From positions 6,200,001-6,264,000 of the forward strand of contig NZ_JAUSXM010000001.1 in the NCBI RefSeq assembly GCF_030815985.1: a stretch of 64,000 bases of DNA, read 5' to 3'. Below are positions 42,933 to 53,638 of this stretch, piece after piece; the first letter of the stretch is position 1, and every line of letters begins with the position of its first letter. The position numbers and the translations under genes were made by a program. The notes beneath the pieces were generated by a model. It searched no databases. It was given only the letters and a program-made list of their open reading frames with translations, and was not told the origin of the DNA. This DNA is from Paenibacillus sp. W2I17. GTDB lineage: Bacteria > Bacillota > Bacilli > Paenibacillales > Paenibacillaceae.

Positions 42933-44180
42933 ATGACAACAGCGCTGCACATGAATAAAAAAATCGTTCGGCGTTTTTTGCTGCAAACGCAAGCTTTACT
43001 GGGACGTTGGCCCGCAGTTTCCTTACCTTCGGGACCCAGCCAAGTTTTGAGTTTGATTCGCTCCCTTGGTTGCGTGCAGATTGATCCTGTGGCTGCTGTA
43101 ACTGGAAACCAGCATTTGGTGCTGGGGGCCCGTGACCCTGGTTATACTGCTGACAGCTTAAATACGTTGCTGAGTGATCACAAGGTGTTTGAATATTTTG
43201 CAAATGCTGCCTGTGTCATTCCAATGGAAGACTATGCTCTCTTTGAACCTGTGCGTGCTCGATTAAGGGAGCGTCTGGCTCCGTCCTTGCAAGGTTTAGA
43301 GAAAACAGTGCAGCATGTGTTACAGCGTTTGAAGGAAGAAGGACCTTTACCTTCAAGAGCCTTTCGTTCTGTTGAGCGGGTAAGTGGTTATTGGGACAGT
43401 GCGGATGTGCCAAAGACCAAGGATACCACACTTGCTCTGAATCTACTGTTGGACTCCGCTGTGATTCGTGTGGTGGCGAGGCAGGGGAATGAACGTTATT
43501 TCCATATCACCGAATCCGGATTGCAGCAACAGGGACTTCCGATGAAAGAAGACATGGATTTGTTGGCCCAGAGACAGGCTCTGCTGGATAAATACATTTA
43601 TGCGTATCGTGTCGTAGATGCCCGTGATCCCCGTCTGGGTTGGTTGAAATCTACAGCGGCTGAACGTCGCGCCGATATTGCTGCACGTGTGTCAGATGGG
43701 CGAATGATCCCGCTTAAGGTTGAGGACGTGGCCACGCCTTATTATATTCGTGCTGAAGATGAGGAATTGCTGCTGCACATGGAAAAGGAAGAGTCACACT
43801 ATGATCCGTCTGGCCCGGTCCGTTTCCTGCCACCGCTGGACAACCTGTTATGGAGAAGAGAACGTATTGTGGATTTATTCGATTTTCATTATAAATGGGA
43901 GATTTATACGCCAGAGGTGAAAAGAACCTACGGTTATTATGCGATGCCTATTCTTCACGGTGATCGGTTGATTGGACGTATGGACCCACGACTTGATCGC
44001 AAAACTGGAGTACTTACCGTTCGTTTGTTATCTATGGAAGAGACTGCTCCACCTGTGGAGGAATGGATCACGGATTTTCGGGAGGGACTTCAATTCTTTG
44101 CGTCCATGCATGGAGCACGTTCCATTACTATCGAGAAGACGGTACCAAAAGAGCTGAAAAAACTGCTTAAATCGATTTGA
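42933..44180 (+). CDS. YcaQ/AlkZ-family (HTH_42) DNA glycosylase-like protein
   Basis: A 415-residue winged-helix protein of the HTH_42 (formerly DUF1006) family. The N-terminal QIDP segment (GCVQIDPVAAV) matches the catalytic Q-phi-D motif of E. coli YcaQ, which unhooks DNA interstrand crosslinks; AlkZ relatives have Q-phi-Q. Also visible are HKVFEYFANAACVIPMEDY and a C-terminal GRMDPRLDRKTGVLTVR block. A GAAGGGAAG site precedes the start. It is monocistronic. The assignment to crosslink or bulky-adduct repair follows from the family. Confidence 0.82.
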   Translation: MTTALHMNKKIVRRFLLQTQALLGRWPAVSLPSGPSQVLSLIRSLGCVQIDPVAAVTGNQHLVLGARDPGYTADSLNTLLSDHKVFEYFANAACVIPMEDYALFEPVRARLRERLAPSLQGLEKTVQHVLQRLKEEGPLPSRAFRSVERVSGYWDSADVPKTKDTTLALNLLLDSAVIRVVARQGNERYFHITESGLQQQGLPMKEDMDLLAQRQALLDKYIYAYRVVDARDPRLGWLKSTAAERRADIAARVSDGRMIPLKVEDVATPYYIRAEDEELLLHMEKEESHYDPSGPVRFLPPLDNLLWRRERIVDLFDFHYKWEIYTPEVKRTYGYYAMPILHGDRLIGRMDPRLDRKTGVLTVRLLSMEETAPPVEEWITDFREGLQFFASMHGARSITIEKTVPKELKKLLKSI

Positions 44181-44246
44181 TTAGGGGATACATGAAAGAA
44201 TGTATGGATACGGAAAATTGGAATTGTTGAGGGGATTTTAAAAAGG

Positions 44247-44278
44247 ACAAAAAATGAGGAGCCAATTGGCTCCTCATT
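44247..44278 (-). terminator. Terminator of fabV
   Basis: Perfect palindrome AATGAGGAGCCA with complement and U-rich tail on the minus strand; it may also serve the converging glycosylase gene. Confidence 0.8.
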
Positions 44279-44363
44279 CATTGATTTTAAAATCATATCC
44301 TTAGCATGATATCCGCAGTTAGCTCTAACGAAAACCTAAGCTCACGTCCACGCAAAAACTTCT

Positions 44364-45557
44364 TTAGTTCACCAGATGAGGCACTTCAACGTTTGGATCA
44401 ACGTCTGCTTCATAATCCACACCATCGGTCTCAAAACCAAACAGTTGGAAGAACTCGCGACGATAACCTTCCAGATCGGACAGATCGTAGATGTTCTCTG
44501 TGGTCAACTCATTCCAGAGCTTCGCCACTTCTTCCTGAACGTCAGCTCTCATCTCCCAATCGTCAATGCGAATGCGACCTTCGGCATCCGTTGGAACTTC
44601 TCCCCCCGCATACAGGCGATCAGCGAACAGACGTTGCAATTGCTCGATGCATCCTTCATGCAAGCCTTTTTCTTTCATGACTTTGTACAATGCTGAGATG
44701 TACAGCGGCACGACTGGAATCGCAGAACTGGATTGAGTCACCAGCGCTTTGGCTACAGTTACGTACGCACGTCCACCTTTGGCACTCAGACGATCATTCA
44801 GCTTATGTGCAGTCGCTTCCAAATGATTCTTGGCTTGACCGATGGAACCATCACGATAAATGGCATGCGTAAGTTCAGGACCGATGTAGGAGAAAGCGAT
44901 TGTTGTTGCATCGTCAGCTAGCACGCCGCCTTGTTGCAGGGCATCCATCCATAGTTCCCAATCGTCTCCACCCATTACGGTTACCGTCTGACGAATTTCT
45001 TCTTCGTTTGCCGGTTCAAGGGTAACGGAGCTGATTTCGCCTGTGTGGAAGTTTACCGTTTTGTTCGTGTAGGATTGTCCGATTGGCTTCAGCACAGAGT
45101 TGAATACTTCACCCGTGTTCGGATCGGTACGGCGTGCCGAGGCTACGCTGTATACAACCAAATCCACTTGACCGAGTTCACTGCGAATCAGTTCAACGGC
45201 TTTGTCTCGTGTTTCGTTTGCAAATGCATCACCTGTAATGCTGTACGATTTCAGGCCTGCTTCTTCAGCGGCTTTTTCGAATGCAGCGGAGTTGTACCAG
45301 CCTGCAGAAGCTGTACGTTTCTCTGTGGAACTGCTTGGACGATAAATGCCGACTGTATTCGCTCCAGCTCCAAAAGCAGAAACAACGCGTGACGCCAGAC
45401 CGTATCCGGTGGAAGCACCGATGACGAGCACATTACGAGGGCCTTTCAGCTCAGGCTGGGATTTCACATAATCAATCTGTTCCTGCACTTGCGCAGCGCA
45501 ACCTACAGGATGGGAAGTGGTACAAATAAAACCACGTGTTCTTGGTTTAATAATCAT
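44364..45557 (-). CDS. fabV: Enoyl-ACP (trans-2-enoyl-CoA) reductase FabV
   Basis: A 397-residue single-chain reductase of the last step in fatty-acid elongation. The N-terminus has MIIKPRTRGFICTTSHPVGC, the NADH-binding loop VIGASTGYGLASR and the extended catalytic motif Tyr234-x8-Lys243 (YRDGSIGQAK), which is diagnostic for FabV versus FabI. FabV enzymes are naturally tolerant of triclosan. A GAAAGGATG site precedes the ATG. It is monocistronic and not within a fatty-acid synthesis cluster, so it may be an accessory isozyme. Confidence 0.95.
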   Translation of the reverse strand: MIIKPRTRGFICTTSHPVGCAAQVQEQIDYVKSQPELKGPRNVLVIGASTGYGLASRVVSAFGAGANTVGIYRPSSSTEKRTASAGWYNSAAFEKAAEEAGLKSYSITGDAFANETRDKAVELIRSELGQVDLVVYSVASARRTDPNTGEVFNSVLKPIGQSYTNKTVNFHTGEISSVTLEPANEEEIRQTVTVMGGDDWELWMDALQQGGVLADDATTIAFSYIGPELTHAIYRDGSIGQAKNHLEATAHKLNDRLSAKGGRAYVTVAKALVTQSSSAIPVVPLYISALYKVMKEKGLHEGCIEQLQRLFADRLYAGGEVPTDAEGRIRIDDWEMRADVQEEVAKLWNELTTENIYDLSDLEGYRREFFQLFGFETDGVDYEADVDPNVEVPHLVN

Positions 45558-45759
45558 TTATTTGCATCCTTTCATATTCAGCTCATGTTCAGCATTTCGA
45601 TAAAATGCTCTTACACATACTTTCTTATTGTAAAACAATTACCTCGGAAACGGAAACCGTTTCGTTTGATTTCGCCGGAAGGGTGGCGTTATATCTCTAA
45701 TTTTGCGATGATGTGAATAGAATGTACTCGCTTGTTAGGATAGAAAGGACAGGGATACC

Positions 45760-47040
45760 ATGCTGAAGGAACGCATTGAACTGCTAAGCAAAAGAAAACA
45801 AATCTCCCGTAAAGACCTTGTGGAAGGTCTGGTCACGCAGGCCCACTTTGCCAATATCCTGGCGGATCGTTATCCGCTCCCTGAAGACTTGGCAGAAGCC
45901 ATCGCCGGGCGTCTTGGGGTATCCCCTTCCTATATTCTAAAGGCTGCGGCTCAGGACAAGGAAACACTCGAACGGGCAGAGGTTGTTTTCGAACAAATGT
46001 CTGTTCCAGCGTCGGCGATATCCGAAGATACGGTGCATGCTCTGGCAGATCGGGATGACACGTTGACCGTTGAGCTGACAACGGCCTTGATGAAGGCGGT
46101 CTATTATCAGCAATTAAACGATGCAACGGCTCATGAGTATATACATACGTCCTACCTCAATTTTTACCTGGAGAAATACGGTCGTCCAGACGATATCGAT
46201 TTGCCGCGTCCGTTAGTCAAAGCACTTTTATTCTATAAAATACAATATTATCGCTCCAAAATGGCTTTTGTGGATGTACTAACTCATGCAACCAGACTCA
46301 GTGAGCTGGCGCTTCCTGGCAGTGAATTCTGGTTGTCTGTGCAAAATATCAAGATGGAAGCCTACATTCAGGTCAAACAGTATGAAGAGGCAAAACAGGT
46401 ATTCGAGCTTACAATGCGTCATGTCTATGATCAACGGATGTTCCATCGATTGTCTGGGTTATATGTGGCATATAGTGGTTATTGTTTCGCGATGGGGCTG
46501 GTTCAGGAGGCACTCTCGGCATTAACTATGGCGGAGGCAAACCTCGTGTATGCAAGCAATCAGGGAGATCTGGTGACGGCGATTGCCAACAATCGGATTG
46601 TCATGCTGACGATGACAGGTGAACTGGATCAGGCACAGGCAGAGATTGAACGATTTGAATCGTTATTGCAGCAGGAAACGGAAGAAACTCAGCTCGCGAT
46701 GCAGCCGCTCGTCAGTGTGTATCGATGCGAAGTAGCTCTGGCAAGGAAGAACTGGGGCGTGCTCGCGCAGAGTGTAGATCAACTCTTGAAATGTGCAACA
46801 ACACAGGACCAGCAGATGAGCGCAACCTTCTACCAGAGCCATCTGGCTCTTGCGCATGGAGATCGGGATGTTTTCATGGAGCGGGCGCTTGCCTGTCTGC
46901 CTTATTTTGAATCCGCGCAGCATGTCATGCGGCTTGAACCGTTATATGAAGGGATGGCAGTAGTGTCCGAGGATCAGCGAAAATACAAGGAAGCGGCGAT
47001 GTATTATCGGAAGCTTGTCTATCTGTTACGCAAAAAATAG
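45760..47040 (+). CDS. HTH-TPR regulator (RRNPP-like)
   Basis: A 426-residue protein with an N-terminal helix-turn-helix (ISRKDLVEGLVTQAHFANIL) and a long all-helical region of TPR-like repeats (YIQVKQYEEAKQVFELTM, GLVQEALSALTMAEANLVYA and the last repeat RKYKEAAMYYRKLVYLL). This build is shared with PlcR/Rap/NprR-type regulators that bind secreted peptides, but no pheromone precursor ORF was found beside it. A second small HTH gene follows 100 bp downstream. Role is inferred only from architecture. Confidence 0.72.
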   Translation: MLKERIELLSKRKQISRKDLVEGLVTQAHFANILADRYPLPEDLAEAIAGRLGVSPSYILKAAAQDKETLERAEVVFEQMSVPASAISEDTVHALADRDDTLTVELTTALMKAVYYQQLNDATAHEYIHTSYLNFYLEKYGRPDDIDLPRPLVKALLFYKIQYYRSKMAFVDVLTHATRLSELALPGSEFWLSVQNIKMEAYIQVKQYEEAKQVFELTMRHVYDQRMFHRLSGLYVAYSGYCFAMGLVQEALSALTMAEANLVYASNQGDLVTAIANNRIVMLTMTGELDQAQAEIERFESLLQQETEETQLAMQPLVSVYRCEVALARKNWGVLAQSVDQLLKCATTQDQQMSATFYQSHLALAHGDRDVFMERALACLPYFESAQHVMRLEPLYEGMAVVSEDQRKYKEAAMYYRKLVYLLRKK

Positions 47041-47139
47041 AGCGGAAATCAGCTTGGATTTACCCATAAGAGTATATTCATGCTGGCAATGGACCACGCT
47101 TAAGGTTAAATATTATCTTATGCGGGAGGTCATCGCTTC

Positions 47140-47373
47140 TTGAAATTTGAACTAGGACGTTGTTTACTGAGTGAACGATTGATGGAATCCGGAAAGTCAG
47201 CAGAATGGTTGGCAAAAGACTTACTTTTTAAACCGGAACGAGTTTACGACTTTATTGAAAACAAAAGAGTGATGCCACTCAAAATTGCCATATCGATCGC
47301 CGATTCCATCGGTTGTGATGTTCGTACCTTGTATGAATTAATACCGAACGACAATGAAATAAAAGGAGATTAA
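47140..47373 (+). CDS. Small Xre-type HTH protein
   Basis: A 77-residue protein that is essentially one Cro/CI-type helix-turn-helix (SAEWLAKDLLFKPERVYDFI, then MPLKIAISIADSIGCDVRTL). It starts with TTG ten nt after GGGAGG. It follows the HTH-TPR gene and could be its partner or an autoregulatory protein. Confidence 0.7.
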   Translation: MKFELGRCLLSERLMESGKSAEWLAKDLLFKPERVYDFIENKRVMPLKIAISIADSIGCDVRTLYELIPNDNEIKGD

Positions 47374-47876
47374 TGGAGTAAGTGGCAGGTTGCATTAAGG
47401 CTATCACTAGTCCATCTGGAGGTTCGGGAAAGCTTAAAGTTATGTTTTTGGCATGATTTTGTGCATTGCCGATGGATTTGGCACAAAATATTTCTGCCAA
47501 TCGTGAAATGAAGATCGTATTAGCAGATCTTTTTTTGCGGAATTAGCATCATTCTTTACCAAAGGAACGATTATCCCGTAATTCAATTGCCGGATTTTTC
47601 GTTTTTTTTGTATGCCGCCAGAAGGGTATTCAAGGACAAGTCACGGTGTTTATAATTTAACTATAAATACGTGTTCAAAAAGTCTGGTTTTCAGTACCGA
47701 GAAGATGGAATGAAGATAGAAATGGAGTAGCGGAGTGTAGGAGACCTACGTGAGCAACGGACATTTCGGCTGAATTTCATATTCGATGCTGATGATGCCG
47801 CTAGGCATGATTCGTAATCAAAAGTGGACTTTTTGAACAACTTCTAAAAACAAATAAAACAAATGAGGTGTTTGAT
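47374..47876. other. 500-bp intergenic region with a stem-loop and a MITE-like repeat
   Basis: No gene is seen. It contains a nested inverted repeat at 47448-47500 (TTGGCA with TGCCAA outside, TTTTGTGC with GCACAAAA inside), a weak hairpin with T run near 47493-47519 that could terminate the HTH gene, and the repeat element at 47673-47838. Confidence 0.6.
47673..47838. repeat. MITE-like element with 12-bp terminal inverted repeats
   Basis: Termini GTTCAAAAAGTC (47673-47684) and GACTTTTTGAAC (47827-47838) are perfect inverted repeats enclosing 142 non-coding bp. No target-site duplication is evident. Confidence 0.65.
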
Positions 47877-48293
47877 ATGGGATGGTTCGGTAAAAAGAAC
47901 AAACAGGAAGATGTGATTGCCAAAGCGGATAAAATGATGAATAAAGGACTCACTGGCATGATGATGAAAGGTTTTGTAACAAAGGAACATCGGGAGGCGA
48001 TCAACCAAAGTCTGGATTCGGCAAAGCAGGCACATTTGGCGGCGAGTGGTTCTCTGCCTTTAACAGCTACGGCTACGGTGGTGACGATCACTGATACGGG
48101 GAAACTGATCAACTTTGATCCGATTGTTGTGCTTGTATTAGATGTGACAGAAACGAATGGCAACCAGTATCAGCGTACATTGGAGACACTGGTGTCCAAA
48201 ATGCAGATTCCACGAGTAGGCGATCGGGTGGGATTAGGTCAGAATCCAGCAAATCCGTCCGAGTTGATCTACATGGGGCTATTGTCCATCTAG
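47877..48293 (+). CDS. Hypothetical protein with small beta-domain (first of a pair)
   Basis: A 138-residue soluble protein: a basic N-terminal segment (WFGKKNKQEDVIAKADKMM), a short helix, and a C-terminal beta-rich domain with the pattern A-TVVTITDTGKLINFDPIVV ... NGNQYQRTLE ... GDRVGLGQNPANPSELIYM. The same pattern occurs twice in the next protein. The ATG at 47877 follows GAGGTG. No known family is recognised. Confidence 0.6.
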   Translation: MGWFGKKNKQEDVIAKADKMMNKGLTGMMMKGFVTKEHREAINQSLDSAKQAHLAASGSLPLTATATVVTITDTGKLINFDPIVVLVLDVTETNGNQYQRTLETLVSKMQIPRVGDRVGLGQNPANPSELIYMGLLSI

Positions 48294-48391
48294 AAGGTAT
48301 TTGGTTATAAGACAGTGATAATCAATTCATTAATGCGTATAACAACGGTAAATAGACATATTAAGAGAAGGGTTAAGAGAGGGTGGATCAT

Positions 48392-49186
48392 ATGGTAGGT
48401 TTCCTGAGATTCATTGGCGTATTAACGGTGTTCGGAGTCGGTTTCTTCCCATTTCTTGCAGAGCAGCTGTGGAATGATCCGTTTATGATTATGCAGGCAT
48501 GGTGGTACACTCCGGCGATCTTTGCCGGGTTTGCACTGATCTTTGTTCCTTCGATTTTGAGCAATATTTTTGGCGTAGGTCGAGTGAAGACAGGTTTACC
48601 CGCAGTTGGGGTCATTAAGACTATACAACAGACGGGGACGTATATTAATGAACAGCCTGAGATTCGACTGGGTCTGACGGTGTCGCGTAAGGGGCGCGAG
48701 AAATACGATACCGAGATGAAAGCCGTCATTCCGCTGACCTCCATGGCACAGTTTCAGCCGGGCAGTTTTATTCCGTTAGTTGTCTCTGTAAAGGATGAGC
48801 GCAAGGTAGGGCTCGATCTTAATGGGCAATTATCACAGGAGGATATGCAGCAATTGTTGGATGAAAAGATGGTACAGCAAGGGGTATCACCTGAAATGAT
48901 GGACATTGCAAGAACAGGGGAAAAAGCGATGGCCAAGATCCTTGATGTCACTCCACTTGGGAGTGGAGGCAGCAATAAGATCAAGCTTCAGCTCAAACTC
49001 AGCATAACAAAGACGAACGGTGAAACCTTCAATGTGACAACGCAAAAAGAAATTTTGTCATCTGCGCTGCCGCAGGTGCAGCAAGGTCATATCATTAACG
49101 TCATTTATTCAAGACAAGACCCAACAAAATTGGTGTTGGCATTGAATGTACAGGAACGACAATTAAGTGACTTATTCTCCTCCTGA
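48392..49186 (+). CDS. Hypothetical membrane protein with duplicated beta-domain (second of a pair)
   Basis: A 264-residue protein with two N-terminal membrane helices (FLRFIGVLTVFGVGFFPFLA and WYTPAIFAGFALIFVPSIL) followed by two copies of the beta-domain seen in the preceding gene (PAVGVIKTIQQTGTYINEQP and KAMAKILDVTPLGSGGSNKI, each ending in a GxxIxVxY-like strand). GAGAGGG precedes the ATG. The pair is probably co-transcribed. Function unknown. Confidence 0.62.
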   Translation: MVGFLRFIGVLTVFGVGFFPFLAEQLWNDPFMIMQAWWYTPAIFAGFALIFVPSILSNIFGVGRVKTGLPAVGVIKTIQQTGTYINEQPEIRLGLTVSRKGREKYDTEMKAVIPLTSMAQFQPGSFIPLVVSVKDERKVGLDLNGQLSQEDMQQLLDEKMVQQGVSPEMMDIARTGEKAMAKILDVTPLGSGGSNKIKLQLKLSITKTNGETFNVTTQKEILSSALPQVQQGHIINVIYSRQDPTKLVLALNVQERQLSDLFSS

Positions 49187-49196
49187 AGATGTAGAC

Positions 49197-49244
49197 AAAA
49201 GGAGGTCCTACAGATCATGTTTATGACGTGCAGGACCTCCTTTT
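49197..49244. terminator. Bidirectional terminator
   Basis: AAAAGGAGGTCCT stem with complement, long loop, flanked by A and T runs. It serves the hypothetical pair and the converging methyltransferase. Confidence 0.85.
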
Positions 49245-49284
49245 CCATTTGGTATGTACGAGAGGTGCAAGCAACGGACGGTTA

Positions 49285-50100
49285 TCAAACAATACCAAGG
49301 CGCATGCGATAAGAAAAGAGTACTTTTCTGGATTCTCCGTCAAATACACGATTAGCCAGCGCTCTGAACTCGTCAGCAGCTGTTAATAGATCATCCGCTC
49401 CGAGCTTCAACGCCGTTTGCAGGCCGCCTTGGCTCAGGGCGAGATTGACATATCGATCGGCTGTGAATGTCTCGTGGTGATGAAATACGATTTCCCGAAC
49501 ATATCGGAACAGCCCAGACTGCTGAATCTGCTGCAAATGCCCATCCTTGCTCCATTTGTGTGCCTGACTATCTTGGGGAGCCAGACTGGCTGCTCGTTGA
49601 TCTGCTTCCTTATTCAGCTGCAGATAAGCTTGTTCTAACTGCCAGGCTAACATTGGCGGCCAGTCGCAATCGTAGGCTGCAAATATGCCCCCTGTACGAA
49701 GTACACGTGCAAACTCGCGTAGTGTGGGTTGCGGCTCCATCCAGTGAAACGATTGCGAGCAGGTCAGCACATCCACACTGCCATCTGGTAGTCCGAGGTC
49801 GTGAGACAAGCCGGACACAAACCGCAGGTTATCCGGCTTCCCGGCAGATTCCCACTTGGATTCAGCTACAGACCTCATGTCATCGCTGGGTTCAAAGCCG
49901 ATGATACGTTCAGCTTCATTAAGCCAGATCCACGAGGATAAGCCGGTGCCACAACCAATATCTGCGACCATACGCGGTGTGCTGCCAAGATATGTCGTTA
50001 GAATATCCACCACTTCAGTGGGAGCAGCTGGTCGATTCTGATCGTATAACGTACCAAAACCTTTGAAACGTTCCACATTGTTGCGTCTAATGTCTTGCAT
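49285..50100 (-). CDS. Class I SAM-dependent methyltransferase
   Basis: A 271-residue methyltransferase of the UbiE/type-11 group with SAM motif I (MVADIGCGTGLSSWIW), an acidic motif II (IIGFEPSD) and the motif near SVDVLTCSQSFHWMEP, where an FHW segment is typical of this group. Substrate cannot be told. AAGGAGG precedes the ATG. The neighbouring minus-strand WYL regulator lies 73 bp upstream and may be co-transcribed with it. Confidence 0.82.
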   Translation of the reverse strand: MQDIRRNNVERFKGFGTLYDQNRPAAPTEVVDILTTYLGSTPRMVADIGCGTGLSSWIWLNEAERIIGFEPSDDMRSVAESKWESAGKPDNLRFVSGLSHDLGLPDGSVDVLTCSQSFHWMEPQPTLREFARVLRTGGIFAAYDCDWPPMLAWQLEQAYLQLNKEADQRAASLAPQDSQAHKWSKDGHLQQIQQSGLFRYVREIVFHHHETFTADRYVNLALSQGGLQTALKLGADDLLTAADEFRALANRVFDGESRKVLFSYRMRLGIV

Positions 50101-50173
50101 GGATAAACCTCCTTCGGTCAGATGGATGACGGAGAGTCAGCTGTGATCAAAAGTTGTATAGGCCTATATTATA

Positions 50174-51115
50174 TCATTCATTGTTGGGAAGTTTGTTCAT
50201 GACGTTCTGCAAATGTTCAACAGCTTTGATATGACGTCTGAGCAATTCCTGTCCAACATGAACAGGCTCGATTACGGTCAGCTCGGAACCAAACGACAGC
50301 AGGAAGGAGTAGAGCCATTCCCCTACATTCAGTTCGAGAGACACACGGAGCCTGCCATCAGGCTCTTTTTTTATGAGGGAAGGTTCGAAAAAATCATACA
50401 CTCGGTATGCAATATTGCTGGAGAACGAGAGTGTAAGAGGAGTCAGGACAGGAGCTGCTTCTGATTCAGGGTCGTTTGATCCGGCAGTAACAGAGTGATC
50501 GTGTTTTCTCGCCAGAAAAGTCAACTGGGTGATCCGTTTCATCTTAAATGTCTCGAATTCTTTACGATCAGGATCATCATGAATGTACCCTTTGAAGTAC
50601 CATGTACTGTTTTTGAATATAAGTTTCTGTGGCTCCACGGTTGGAATGCTCTTCTCACCATCCGAATTAACATAATGAAACGTAATCAGTTGATTCGTTA
50701 ATATGGCTTGTTTCACCTGATTGAACAGTTCTCTCTCTTGCAGGGGGATGCTGCCCCATGGTGAGAAATTGAATTCGATCCAATCCAGCTTGTGATCAAA
50801 CAGAGCGGTCAGCCGTTGCAGCATATGAGCACTATTAAGGTGTGGGATCGCACTGATGCTGTATAGCCCCATCAAAATTTCGTTCTGATCTTCTTCCGAC
50901 AACAGGGACTTGTCCATGACATAGTTGTCCATCAGATGGATACCGCCATGCTTGCCGGTCGTGGTATAGACGGGGATACCCGCAGCGCTCAGCCGGTCGA
51001 TATCGCGGTACACCGTGCGTACAGAAATCTCGAACATACGGGCGAGTTCTGGTGCGGTGGTTTTCTTTTTCTCCAATAACAAAAGCAACATTCGAAATAG
51101 TCGGTTATTTTCCAT
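50174..51115 (-). CDS. HTH-WYL regulator (YafY type), probably leaderless
   Basis: A 313-residue regulator with N-terminal HTH-11 (TTAPELARMFEISVRTVYRD), a WYL domain (LIFKNSTWYFKGYIHDDPDR) and a WCX-like end. The first plausible ATG (51115) lies only six nt after a consensus TATAAT with extended -10 TGG, and no Shine-Dalgarno sequence precedes it, so the mRNA would begin at or next to the start codon. It is divergent from a 6-phospho-beta-glucosidase gene, and an inverted repeat lies between the two. Confidence 0.82.
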   Translation of the reverse strand: MENNRLFRMLLLLLEKKKTTAPELARMFEISVRTVYRDIDRLSAAGIPVYTTTGKHGGIHLMDNYVMDKSLLSEEDQNEILMGLYSISAIPHLNSAHMLQRLTALFDHKLDWIEFNFSPWGSIPLQERELFNQVKQAILTNQLITFHYVNSDGEKSIPTVEPQKLIFKNSTWYFKGYIHDDPDRKEFETFKMKRITQLTFLARKHDHSVTAGSNDPESEAAPVLTPLTLSFSSNIAYRVYDFFEPSLIKKEPDGRLRVSLELNVGEWLYSFLLSFGSELTVIEPVHVGQELLRRHIKAVEHLQNVMNKLPNNE

Positions 51116-51121
51116 GCTCTG

Positions 51122-51130
51122 ATTATACCA
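51122..51130 (-). promoter_or_regulatory. Extended -10 promoter of the WYL regulator
   Basis: Minus-strand TGGTATAAT with the ATG six bases downstream of the -10; no clear -35. Confidence 0.6.
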
Positions 51131-51145
51131 TGACAATAGGTGTCA
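51131..51145. promoter_or_regulatory. Candidate operator between WYL regulator and GH1 gene
   Basis: TGACA-N5-TGTCA inverted repeat directly upstream of the regulator's -10 and 59 bp before the GH1 start, suited to shared control of both. Confidence 0.5.
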
Positions 51146-51182
51146 GGGTATGGATGGTACACTGGTTATATAGTCTTTTTGA

Positions 51183-52637
<1,455 letters not shown>

Positions 52638-52734
52638 TTTGGTGTAAAAAAAATTAGATCGGTCTGTTCCCTTAAATGGGACAAGCGGTCCATGTGGTCC
52701 TGAACGAGTCAGGACTACTACATATGAATATAAA

Positions 52735-52779
52735 AAATACCCGGTTATCCTTCAGTTAAGGAAAGCCGGGTATTTTTTT
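52735..52779 (+). terminator. Terminator after the GH1 gene
   Basis: ATACCCGG and CCTT blocks with complements (AAGG, CCGGGTAT) and TTTTTTT. Confidence 0.85.
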
Positions 52780-52801
52780 GTGTAGTTCAATAGCGGGCCG
52801 C

Positions 52802-53467
52802 CTAGGCCAGCCTTCTGCTTTGCAGTTGGGACATGCGCTCCAAATGCCGCCGATAAAACCATATACATGTGGAGAGCCAGCAACCACTCAAGAAGTATCC
52901 GCCTACGATATCACTTGGATAATGCACCCCCAAGTAGATACGACTTATACCAATGGTCAGTATAAATACGGCGCTGGCAACAATCATCAGCACACGTCCT
53001 GTGACGGTGGGTACATGTTTCCAGATTAGAAAGGCCAGTCCACCGTACAGGCTAAATGCTGCCATAGAATGCCCACTGGGGAAGCTATAGCCGCTCACTT
53101 CAATGATCCGGTTAATGGTAGGTCTGGCACGCTGGAATACCAGCTTGAGCAATGCATTTAACAGGGTTGAACCTGCGAGCACACAAGCCAGGAAGAGCAG
53201 TTCGCGTTTGTGTCGCAGGAAAATGTATAACACAATCATGGCGATGATGGTAATGAAGACCACTGGCATTTCGCTGCCGATCCAGGTGAAAAGGTGCATG
53301 AATTGTGTCATACCAGGGGATTCCAACCCCTGAATCCATCCGATTAAGGTATCATCAAATCGATGAATTTGGTTGTCGCTGATGGACAGGGCGATGCTTA
53401 TAAAGGCGATCATGCATAACGCTGCAACGAGCAGCGGGAAGGAGATATTCTTTTTCCAGTTGTGCAT
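52802..53467 (-). CDS. PAP2-family membrane phosphatase
   Basis: A 221-residue integral membrane phosphatase, likely for undecaprenyl diphosphate or another lipid phosphate. The three-part PAP2 signature is complete: KLVFQRARP, then YSFPSGHSM, then SRIYLGVHYPSD with the catalytic His residues. Five to six hydrophobic segments are visible. GGAGG precedes the ATG at 53467 (a TTG three bases earlier is also possible); the ATG at 53530 has no ribosome-binding site. Confidence 0.88.
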   Translation of the reverse strand: MHNWKKNISFPLLVAALCMIAFISIALSISDNQIHRFDDTLIGWIQGLESPGMTQFMHLFTWIGSEMPVVFITIIAMIVLYIFLRHKRELLFLACVLAGSTLLNALLKLVFQRARPTINRIIEVSGYSFPSGHSMAAFSLYGGLAFLIWKHVPTVTGRVLMIVASAVFILTIGISRIYLGVHYPSDIVGGYFLSGCWLSTCIWFYRRHLERMSQLQSRRLA

Positions 53468-53638
53468 CAAATGTTGAGTTCCTCCGTGATGGTTGATTTC
53501 GTATGTTGTGTCCTTGTGTATCTCGGACATAACGATATTTGTATTGTGCTATAATTTTACAATAAATATAGCAGCAATAAAAATATGTAACCTTAACAAC
53601 GCTTATTCAAGCAGAGAATGTAGGAGGGAGCGGTCGGA

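Noticed and set aside
45760..47373. Quorum-sensing cassette with a peptide pheromone beside the HTH-TPR regulator
   Set aside because: No small secreted-peptide ORF was found next to the gene; the following small gene is an HTH protein without a signal peptide.
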